A stretch of DNA of 64,000 nt. It comes from Crotophaga sulcirostris. Taxonomy: Eukaryota > Chordata > Aves > Cuculiformes > Crotophagidae. The position numbers and the translations under genes were made by a program. The number at the start of each line of letters is the position of its first letter. Position 1 is the stretch's first letter. The notes under the pieces were generated by a model. The model was not told where the DNA came from. It was given only the letters and a program-made list of their open reading frames with translations, and ran no database searches. Positions 41,497 to 51,800 of this stretch are shown piece after piece. The stretch covers positions 295,933-359,932 of the forward strand of contig VYZB01000296.1 in the NCBI GenBank assembly GCA_013397455.1, given 5' to 3'.

Positions 41497-44400
41497 GCAA
41501 AGGGGCTGGTGTGTGGGGTTTGTTTTAGTCCAGCTCTGTTTTTTTTTAGAAAGCCAGGTAGATGCCTGGGAGAGGAGATAACCAGAGACAGCTGCTTTTA
41601 CTTTCCCTTATGCTCTCCTGGTAAGAGATCAATGTAAATGTGTGTCTTCTAGACAGCAAAGCACTCAATTGCTTTTCCCTTAGCAAGAGCTATGGGCGGT
41701 GGGGAAATCATTGGCACACTGGTTCTTCCTGGCAGAGGAAACATCTATTCTCATTTTATTGTTAAACTGTCTCTATAGTTGCTTCTTTCCCACCTTTATC
41801 TCTGCACTTTTTCTTTCTATACATTAAACTTAAGCCCCTTGCTCTCTAATGAAGAATAAGTTGTCGATAAGTAAAAATTACCTCTGTGGAGCATCTTGCT
41901 GTGCTGAGTCCTCAAATAGTGAGAAAGAGCTGGAAAACTGAAGTTTGCTACGAAGGCAAAGTCATAAAATAAGCACTGGGTTTTATTTTAGTGGGATTGT
42001 GATTCAAATGAGTAATACTGTATTTTATGGTGTCTGAGTAACATTATTCTGACATTTCTAGTTATCTATGTAAACTTTCATTGCTTCATAGCAATTTATT
42101 AAGCTGTAGGGTATTCATAAATATGTGGCTAGCTTAATATGATTGTTCATCAGTTTGGTATTGAAAGGGCACCAACCTAGTCAATAAAGATATTTGTCTC
42201 GGTGTTTCTTTCATTCTAAAGAGTTGATAAAATGTCAGGATAATACCATCATTTTGAGCTAGATTATTATTTTCTCACTTTGACTCTTGCCCTTTTTCTT
42301 TTAGTATTCAGCTGCTTAACACAGGCCAGTAAATTGGCTTTAAAGGTGGAAGATTGGGGTTATGGAGGATAGCTTTACAAACACAAACTATAATAATTTA
42401 GATTCAAAGCAGCTATGACCCTAGAGAACATCTCTTGCTGGATAAAACTGTTATCAGCCTGTTTGGAATATTTTCTCTCCAGTGAGTGAAGCAGCTCGGA
42501 GCTGCGGAAAGCGTGGCTGGAACTGCAAGAGCTCTTGAGAATGGGAAGAAACAAAGAAATTACTTTTTACAAGTTTTCAAGTCCTTAGTAAGCTTTTTGG
42601 TATCAAACACCAAATAAAAATTCTTGTTAAGCCTGACAAGTAATCGTAAAGCTTTCAGTGTCTCTGGGGCAGGTAGAGCACAGCTCCTGAAAACCAACAC
42701 TGCTGACCCTTAGCTAACAGTGCCTGCCCCCAGTGTTTCTTCTGGCAGCAGTTACAGCAGGTTTCCTCTCTCTCAACATCCCCCAAATAAAATAATAAAT
42801 TATCCAGGGATTTATCTGCTCAGTGTCCATTGTTTAGGCTGCACAGAGGCTCAGAGTGCCTGCCTGCTGCACAGGGACTGGACCGAACTCAACAGGGAGA
42901 GGTGGGAGGAAACCGAGGAGCCCCAGGTACTGCCCTGCCCAGGTGTACCTGGACTGATCCCAGCAGACACGAGCTGTGTGCACACAGCACCTCTTGTGGG
43001 TTTGTTCCTAGAGTTCTGGAGGGTCTCTGGGGGCCAGGTTGGCAGGTGGGCTCTGGCAGAGCCACGTGCTGTGTGGGAAAGAGGGCAAACCTGACTCCGC
43101 TCCCACCAGCTCTTTTCCTCTCTGCTGAAGGATTACCTTTAAATTAAGCAACCCTGGCTGTTCCATAGCTCATTTTCCTGCCTGTTTCATAGGTACCAGT
43201 GTCATCTTCAGCCTCTCTCCTCTGCCACAAGACGTGGATTGAAGGGCTCTGTGTGTGATGAAAGCTGACGTTTCTCAAATTGCACAGCTGCTCCGCTTTG
43301 GAGAGCTGATGAGCAGAACGGCAGCACAGGGCTCCCTCCGGCTCTGCCTCTTCCCCTGCTGTGATAAGAGGAGAAGAAACACCTCTCCAATAACTGCAAT
43401 CAGTGTTGGGGCTGGATCAGAGAATGCATGCCACAGATGAGAACTTTTTATGAACTCCTCTGTAGTTTGTTACAGTTCCTTGGTAGGACCTAATTACATG
43501 AGAAAGCTCAATTCAAATGCCTTTTTTTTTTAACCCAGCAAAATTCTACTGCTTTTATGGTTCTTGTAAGTGGCCTGAATGGCCCAGAAAAGTCAAAGTC
43601 TGACCACGACCACTGAAGAGCCCAGTGGTCCATCAGTCATGAGAATCTGGGATCCTTCCAGCATGATACAAACAATAGATTAAACTGTCCCACAAATGCA
43701 GCTGCAGGTAGCTCTTTGTAGCATGTTCCTCTGCTTTCTCATAGAAAGTGTAATTAACATAGCTGCAAATGAACTCTTTCAGCAGTTTTCCCCACTGTCC
43801 CATAAAATGTGAAGAATATGGGTCAGTACACTTATTAGACCCTCAGAATGTGCACGGCTCCATCAGCTCCTGGCACTTAGCAATAAGTCCTGTGCTCTCC
43901 CATTAAAATGTAAATTGGAGGAGAAAATGTCTTCAGGCTGGTGGGTTTCTAGCTTGGCTTTTCTGGTACCACATGGGAAGCTAATGGGAGAATGTGATTT
44001 TTCACAATCTCCCTCATGCTGAAAGAATTGGCTGTTTGAGGCTGGTATTTAATTAGTTCTGCTTCTCCTGGATGGTAAATGGGGAGAAGGGGGTGGGTGC
44101 ATATGTTACTGAGCTTCTGCCTGCAGCGATGACTTGAGGGAAAGGGGGAGCAACTGTCGTTCCCTGACAGTTTTGCCATGGCCAACACAGCTGTAATTGG
44201 AGGTTCCCACCTCTCTGCAGTGGGCTAAATATAACTGAAAGGTGCAGAAGTACATCTCACACAGGTGATGAGCAAACTGTACCTTTGGACTGCTCTGTTC
44301 TGTAACATGGCTTTCAGTGAGCTAAGGGCTGTCACTAAGTGCTACAGCTTCTTGCTAAGTATATGAAATAGATGAGGTGGTTTATTTTTTTAAAAAAAGA

Positions 44401-44787
44401 ACTATTGGTGATGAGATTACTTCAAACTATTCACATATTTAAAGTTGATTTCTATAAGATATTTAATAACTCTATTGAAACATGTACTTGAACCCCAAAA
44501 TATTTGGTATCCAGTCATGATGCTTGGGCTGGAAGCAATTTCAGAACTGAAATATTTCTAATGTTTGGGTGCTTCTTATTCCTTGGCTATTTTGTGATAC
44601 CCCTGCTCCTGCAGTCTCCACGCTAGCACAGCTTGGTGGCATCAGGAGGAAATCAAGCGCTATGGGACGCAGGCTGAAATGTCAGAATCATTCTGCCTGT
44701 GTCCGGGACAAAGGCATGGGGTTCCCTCACCTGGGCCACCTGCCTCTCTTCTGGTTTGTTGTTCAAGAATCTGAAATCCTTAGGTAG

Positions 44788-44792
44788 CCAAC
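44788..44792. repeat. 5-bp target-site duplication, left copy
   Basis: CCAAC immediately before the LTR's TGTTG. The identical CCAAC follows the LTR at 45493-45497. Confidence 0.85.
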
Positions 44793-45492
44793 TGTTGTGG
44801 TTTGAGTTAAAGTAGGATCAATTTCTAGCTTCAGCTAAGTCTCATCTAAGCACCTTCATAAAGCTGACTGCATGGTTTTTAGACAGCCTTCTCTTTAGAA
44901 GCGCTGACACGGGGCACTGGGATGCAGAAAGGCACACCTTTATACTACCTGTACTTATACTGACTCCTCCAGTAACCAAGGCCATCCTCGAGCTGGCGAT
45001 AAAAGGTGCACCTGCAGGGAGGGGTGGACAGGACAGGTGCCCCCAACCTGACCAGCAGAGGGTTCCATCCTGTATGTGCCGTGCTCGCTATGACATTGGG
45101 AGATGGCGAGAGTCTCTTTCCCTTCTGTGATGGCCAATGTCCAGTGAGGACCTCGTCTGTCTGTTTGCTCCTGATCCCGGATCCGTGTGTTCCTGAATCT
45201 GGTTTCTGAGTGCAGACCCCTCCTGGCTGTGGACCCTTCCCCTGTGTCTGCTCTACAGCAGCTGTGGTGATGAACAGCCGTCGAGGGCTGGGGGTGCGAC
45301 TTCATAGATTTGTATATATTTATTACTGCCTTATTATTGCCATTATTATTATTCAAAACGTAGTTTTAGTTTCCAACCTGCTGGTCTTTTTCCTTTCCTT
45401 TTCCTTTCCACGGTGGTGGGGTGAAGGATTTGGAACACAACTGCTTGGTTTTAGCTGCCAAAATTGGCTGGGCTGGGGCTAAACTCTGACCA
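44793..45492 (+). mobile_element. Solo LTR of an endogenous retrovirus, 700 bp, intact ends
   Basis: Starts TGTTGTGG and ends CTGACCA (canonical TG...CA), flanked by a perfect 5-bp duplication CCAAC (44788-44792 and 45493-45497). Inside are a TATA-like box GATAAAAGG at 44998-45006 and an ATT-rich 3' part around 45320-45360. No internal retroviral sequence follows, so it is a solo LTR formed by recombination. A 5-bp duplication is typical of ERVL-type elements, but the family name would need a repeat-library search. Related to the decayed copy at 20928-21680; better ends suggest a younger insertion. Confidence 0.85.
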
Positions 45493-48317
45493 CCAACCTC
45501 ACAGTATTTAAGAGAAAAGCTAAAGTCCAGTCTGGCCAAAACAAACTTTGGGTTGTATTTTTAAAAAGTATAAATTTTGACTAATACTTTCTTTGAGACT
45601 CTGAATATTGATGAGACTCACAAAACCATTAAACTGGTTTTAACAACATTCTCAGCTTCTACCTGGAAATACCTGAAGCCAAAGCCTCTGGAACTCCCCT
45701 GCTCCGGTTGAATCACGTCAGTGGGGGTTTTGGTTTGGGCTTCTCCTTGGGTTTGTTTCCCAGGCAGAGCCTGCTTGCTGTTCTGCTGCTGTAGCTGCAC
45801 AGAGAAGTGGGAAGCAGCAGCCAGAGTAATAAGCAGCTCATCCCTGTTAATTTACCAAGTAGGTGGAAACAGGGCAGAGAGTATTGTACCTGTCTTTCAT
45901 TGCCAAGTGTAATCCAGGGGTCTGACACGCTCCTGGAGAGAATGCTTAATACTCTTCTGACTGGTTGATTTTTTTCTTTTTCTTTTTTTTTTTTTCCCCT
46001 CTAGATTTTGTGAAGGGTAAATACCAACAGTATCTCAGCTCTTTATCCCTGTGTCCTCTAGCTGAACAAGATGATAGCCTCTGACTTACTGGAATTTGCA
46101 TCTGTGGATCTGGCAAACAATTTCTGGACAGGTGCAAAGCAACAGGGTCCAGGAGGATAACCTGCTGTGCATATGCTATTTCTAGAAACCATGTATTACA
46201 TGTAATCTGTAATGCAAACTGAAAGTAATGACACAGCCCTGACATGAGAGATGGTTAGATCACCCAGACCATCTTCTACCTTGGCAAGGCTGCTTCCTCC
46301 AGAATATTATGAGAGAAACAACTCCAGAAAAGATATTTATTGCCAAAAAGGTTCTGCTCCATGACCTTCCCCCTTAAAATTATAATCTTAAACCTTGAAC
46401 CCTAATATGTCCTGAGCACCCTCTCACACCTGATGCCCAGGGGGGTGTGCACTGTGCAGTGTCCCTGCAGGGAGCCTGATGTGCACTGGGCGCATCGTAG
46501 TGCTGCTGGGTGACCCCCTGCCTGGACAGCGTCAAGCTGTGGGCTGTGCCAGGAGCCCTCTGCACTGTCAGACTGCATGGGGAGCTGCCCGCCCGTGGTG
46601 GGGCTGTGTTTTGAGGTGCTGGGGTGCTCTACTGGCTGCTTGCAGCCTTCTGGCTCACCACACAGGTGTGCTGCAAGGGGTCTGTGCGTGCACATCTGGC
46701 CACATCTGGGAACTTGACAGCCTCAGTTTTCCTCTGCAGCACTGGGGCCAGGAAATATTAGTGTTGGAGGAAACATACAGGCCAGTGTATTTGGGTTACA
46801 AAGTATGTTCAGTGCCATGGAGATCTCCCTCTTTCATTCTTTGTGCTATAAATGCAATCACACAAGAAATAAGAACCTGGCAGTGTGTTGGATGTGCCTG
46901 CTTTGTGTTGCCTCGGCTCTTTTCGTATTCACTCTGCATCAGTTTATCTTCTGCATACTCAGTCTTTATTTTTCTTAAGGTTTTATTTTAGTTCTATTGC
47001 TATCCAGATTTTTCTTCTCCCCAGGGCATATCTATTTGTTTGGATGACTAACTTGCTTTTCCTGTGAAAGTCTGAATTTCTAAGTTGCTGATCCAAGTCT
47101 CTTCAATGATAAGTCATTGTCCATCTGTTTGCTTCCTCCCGAGCTTGCGCTGCAAGCTGCAGAAAAGGATTAATGTATACATGGTAGGCATGCAAGTTAG
47201 GCTTGTCAGAATTGGTAAGGAACAGCCTCATGCCTCGTTCTGTCTGTGTGCCTGTTGGTGCTCCTGGCTGCTGAGGAAGGAGCCCCTTTGCTAGGTTTGT
47301 TTTCTCACTTTTCATGCCCAGGTAACTTTCTGAAAAGGAATATTCTTCCTATTTTCCACCATAATTGAGACTCAGGTTTCATTTCCTGGATTTGTTTAGC
47401 TTCTTCCCAAAGCCACCCCTTAAACCTGTGTTTAATAGAGCACTTTCTGCAAGTTCTCTAAAAAAAAATGGGCAGGACCTTGGGCAAACCACAAAGGTGG
47501 TTGTTTGCAAAAGGAGGTATCTAAGGTGGTGGTGTCTGCCTGCCTGCAGGATTTAAGCAGAAGGTAAAAGCTGCTGCAACCACCTTGGGTGTATCATTTT
47601 AGGAACCAGCTGAAAATACTACTGTATGTTTGGATTATAAAAACAAGATATTATGAGCTGAAAAGACATGATTTATTCTCAAATGACTGAATTGCTGGAG
47701 TATAAAAAGCTGGTTTTGAAGTGATGCACCCGTGCATGTTATCATCCCGACGTGACAAGATTTAATACTTGTGTTGCTGTTGTACACTGCTTTCTGTTTG
47801 TGACACTTCATCTGGCTGCGTCCTCGCAGGCTCATGTCTTATTTCTTAAATACTTAATTAAAATGTTAAAATCCATTTAAATAAATGATGGATCACGGCC
47901 CTGTTTGCCTGTTGAACAGCTCCGTTTGGACTGTGCTGCTGTTTCACCTGGTGGTTGAGGAGGCTGGCAGGGAAGGCAAGGGACAGCAGATGGCAATGTG
48001 GTGCTGCCAATGGACCAGCAAATTCGAGGAAATTCTGGTCTGGTCTGCACAGTGCCTTGAAAAACCAAGACAACCTGTGTAGGACCTCCCTTCAGTTCTG
48101 ATTGGGGTGGGGTGGGTGCAGAGGGGTCTTTATGCTGGAGCTGGGGCTGAGCGGTGGGTTCTGCTCTGTGGTGTAACTGGAGGTGGTGGATGGGCTGCTC
48201 TGAGTGTGAGCCTGTCTGCAGGTCCCTGTGCCACCCAGGCTGAGGGCACTGAGCTGCCCTGCCCACCACCCACACGCCCACTGCACCCTCCTTGCCACTG
48301 CCAGGCTGGGCAGTGCT
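45493..48317. other. Gene-free stretch between LTR and HSE minisatellite
   Basis: Begins with the right CCAAC target duplication (45493-45497). Contains a long pyrimidine tract at 45967-46003 ending CCCCTCTAG. GC-richer patches near 46.4-46.7 and 48.1-48.3 kb produce chance frames. No gene or named transposon recognised. Confidence 0.5.
45967..46003 (+). other. Pyrimidine tract ending in CTAG, splice-acceptor-like
   Basis: About 35 nearly pure pyrimidines (T-runs with C) followed by CCCCTCTAG, the textbook layout of a 3' splice site. There is no coding frame beyond it, so it could serve a non-coding transcript or be an antisense poly(A) remnant. Confidence 0.3.
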
Positions 48318-48346
48318 GGGCTCAGGGCTGCGGGGGTGGGGGGGGG
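48318..48346 (+). other. G-quadruplex-prone run
   Basis: GGGCTCAGGGCTGCGGGGG then T and nine G: four G-runs with 4-, 4- and 1-base loops. It ends about 60 bp before the minisatellite at 48404. Confidence 0.55.
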
Positions 48347-48403
48347 CTACCAGCGTGTCCCCACCACTTAGGGGAGGCCAGTTTATGGCTTCAGGCCCTA
48401 GGG

Positions 48404-48855
48404 ACTGCATGGAAGTTTTGTGTGAAAGAAACTGCATGGAAGTTTTGCATGAAAAAAACTGCATGAAAGTTTTGCACGAATCAAACTTCATGAAAGTTTT
48501 GCGTGAATGAAACTATATGAAAGTTTTGCATGGAAGTTTTGCATGAATGAAACTTCATGAAAATTTTGCATGAAAGAAACTTCATGGAAGTTTTGTGTGA
48601 ATGAAACTGCATGAAAGTTTTGCATGAAAGTTTTGTATGAAAGAAACTTCATGAAAGTTTTGCATGAATGAAACTGCATGAAAGTTTTGCGTGAAAGGAA
48701 CTGCATGAAAGAAACTTCATGAAAGTTTTGCATGGAAGTTTTGCATATATGAAACTGCATGAAAGTTTTGCATGGAAGTTTTGCATGAATGAAACTTCAT
48801 GAAAGTTTTGCATGAAAGAAACTTCATGAAAGTTTTGCATGAAAGAAACTTCATG
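48404..48855. repeat. 27-bp minisatellite containing heat-shock elements
   Basis: About 450 bp of tandem units. The 27-mer is composed of TTTTGCATGAAAG or TTTTGCATGGAAG (13 bp) plus AAACTTCATGAAAG (14 bp), with extra single 13-mers inserted. In units of the form GAAACTTCATGAA the sequence is a perfect three-box heat-shock element, GAAnnTTCnnGAA. Perfect copies start at 48549, 48643, 48711, 48791 and 48818. Copies with one altered box start at 48483, 48575 and 48845. Sister units carry CTGCATG instead of CTTCATG. Array ends are sharp and the flanks are unrelated. The minus-strand frames over the array (repeating FHEVSFMQN-type peptides) are repeat translations, not genes. Confidence 0.95.
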
Positions 48856-51800
48856 CCACGCTGAAGACCTACTTGTGTAGATGGCCTGCAAAAGCACACA
48901 GGGATCTGCGAGGAGGATTGTGCTGAGAACTCATAAATCTTGATCAAGTCCCTACACTTAACTTTGGTTTTTATTTTGAATGAAACATTGCTTTGCCACA
49001 GAGGATCCATGTCTGCGGTGAGAGCCCTGGGTGCAGAGAGCTGGAGTGCAACCCTCAGCATAGAAACTGTGCGTGATTCCCCAGCTGCTGCAGTCCAGAG
49101 TCTGAAATGTGTAACCACATGGGGGATGCTGAGGTTCTGGGTTTGTTGGGTTTTTTTTTGCATATAAAGACTATGTTAAAAATGAAACAAAACCTAAAAC
49201 TCCACATTTTTTGGTGTCTCCACGTGCACAAAATTAAGAGGCAGACAGCACTTGGACACCTACATGATTTGTGAGCCTCATCAATTGATTAGACAGCCAA
49301 ATGTTGTTATCTGCATCTGCAATTGATTTTTTTTGGGTGGCCAATTACTGGTACATAATTAGAGGTGGTCTTTGAAAAACAAAAATTCATTAGTCTTTCT
49401 GGAGCCTGCAGCATAAATAAATCCAGTTGGTTTTCAATGTGAGAGATGTTTGTTTTTCCCTTTTACTGCCTGGAGAACAAGGAAAAGATGCTCTCGGTTT
49501 CTTTGCGGGTACTGAGACTTCCCAGGTGCCTCATTTTCACTGGAGCTCATTTTGGATGGAAAAGCAGGCAGAGGAGATGTGGGAGTTGTTTTATAGAGCT
49601 GGGTTATGGTTACCAAGCAGATGCAGCCATGCCAGGGCCCATTCCTGCCGTGCACTTGGACGGCACCGAGGAGCTGTTCCCGGGGCCTCTTTCGTAACCA
49701 AACGCTTGCTCAGAGCACTGGAGATCGACTTCAGGACTCGCAGCCTGCCACAAACACTGCAGAAATCCAGAATTTGGACCTGGGTTGGATGTCTATACTA
49801 GAGTTTTAATCCCTGCTATGCTGCCAAGCTTCACATAAGCAGAAAATGATATTTTTTTGCAAAGCACCTCTGGTACTATAGGCTGCTTTTCTCATTAGAC
49901 TGCAGTGCAATGTTTTCTTAAACACTGTCAGCAACACTCATGCCAGTCTAAGCTATTTTAGTATAGCAATAATTATTTTTTTCACTAGAAAACTCTAATA
50001 TGGTAATGTTCTCTGAAATGTACTGAAGCAGATGGGAATGAGAGGAGATGAACATCTTGTTTTTTGAGTCAGTGTAGCTTAATGGAAGTAGCCTTTAAAG
50101 TCAAATGGTTTAAAGCTGATTTTCACACAGTTTATATGTATGAAAAAACAAATTCTGTCTTGTCAGGACACCTAAATGAGTAATACCAGCAGCATCTCAT
50201 TGTGAGACAGAACATAAATAGTGCAGGCACAGAAGAGAAGACAAATGTGTTGTTAACATCACTGAGAAAAGAAGTGAGGTCACGTAGAATAGACTGAAAC
50301 CAGATGTAAGGACAGCTCTAAAGTATGTGTAGCATCACACAGTGTGACCTTTAGCAAAAATCCAGCTCTACAAGGTAGCCAAGTTTTCTTCATCCCTGAG
50401 GTGGTGGTTTTACAGTATTTAATCACTGGCACTCAAATGTCAGACAATTTTAGGGGGAGAGGCAGTGTGTGTCACTTAAACTCCTGAACACTGAGGCTCT
50501 GAGGTGGACTATAGCAAGGCTTCCTAGGTTTCCTGGAGAAGTAAATCAGTGCTTTTAAACGAGCGTTTCCTGTGAAGGTGGGGGGTGTCTCAGGTGTCCC
50601 CCAAGCCTCCACCCCCAGTTTATCAGGTGCTTTGGCCAGGACCTGTGGCCATGGCAGCTCAGGGTGGTGGGGCTGGCACCTGAAGCACAGCTGGTGAATG
50701 GTTCAGGTGGGAAGACACTTGTGGAGGTCTTCAGTGCATGAGTGCAGCTTCCTGCCCAGGCTGTGCTGGTGCTGGGTTTGATACTGAGATTAGGGGTAAC
50801 AGCTCCTTGCCTAAGTGGGTTCTTGGAGAGGAGCTGCTGTTTGGTTTGTGGGTTTCACTGAACATGAAGATGGTCTCTACACTAGATGTGGATCCTGTGT
50901 TTGCTGCTGCTCTGCTGCTCTTTGGCTTCACCTCAGTGACTCCAGAGGGTCCCTCCCTGACCTGAGCACACCCTTTGCAGTCTGGAGACACGACTGTGAA
51001 ACACAACGTGAGGACACCAGTGCTGGCTGCCACAGAGCTGCCTGCAAGCTGGCAGTGGCTGCATTGACACCTGGTGGGGGGTCAGCCCCACTCTGCTGTG
51101 GTCCCCTCCCATCAGGCACACCCTGGCCTGTGCTCCCTCTGTTAATCTGGATTACTAATGATCAGAAATAATTGAGCCCAATAACTTCCCGTGCAGCAGT
51201 GCTTTGCAGCCCTGTTGAATGTCTGACCCCAGTGCTGAAATGAGAAGTTTAACCAACCTTCCTGCACTCAAGACAGAGCGAAGAATAATTAAACCGGATT
51301 GATTTTGTCCAATCTTCACATGAAAAGGAGGCTCTGGGCCAGCAGGCACTCAGCCTGCTCTGGATGCTGTTAGTTTCTGCGTGTGGCTTTTTAATGGAGC
51401 TTTTCTGCTCTGCCTTAACTCCTCTTTTAACTCCACGCAGCCAGAGCTGCTGAGTGCTATTGACTTTTAGCCCTCTGCCTCAAGGTTTCCTCCCGTGCCC
51501 TATAAAAGGAGCAGGAATTCTGGGCTGAGTCCAGCCTGGCAGCTGCAGGGCAGGACGGTGCCTCCGCGACGCTCCGAGCCTTGAGCTCTGTGGTGCTGAA
51601 TTGTCTCCTCCTTCTCAATGAGACTTTACAGGTTGGCACTGGGCACGGTTTAACTCTCAAGTAAACAGCAACGATGAAAAAGAACCCCAAGCTATTAAAG
51701 CAGTAATCAGTTATAACCAGCCATGCCACAGTGTCTCTGGCTCTTTCCAAATATATCTTCCCATTCCTTAGTCACTGTTGCTGTCCATGTTTAACTCTAA

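Larger units (their letters stand above)
37448..44792. other. Gene-free DNA downstream of OTOL1
   Basis: No coding exon recognised. Holds the assembly gap at 39410-39434 and a 21-base T run at 41476-41496. AT-rich parts (41.7-42.4 kb) and GC-richer parts (39.7-40.0, 42.9-43.4 kb) alternate. An 80-codon minus-strand frame at 38729-38971 is more protein-like than most, but I cannot assign it. Confidence 0.5.

Noticed and set aside
48488..48897. Minus-strand frames over the HSE minisatellite
   Set aside because: Repeat translations (FHEVSFMQN type). The open frame follows from the 27-bp period, a multiple of three.
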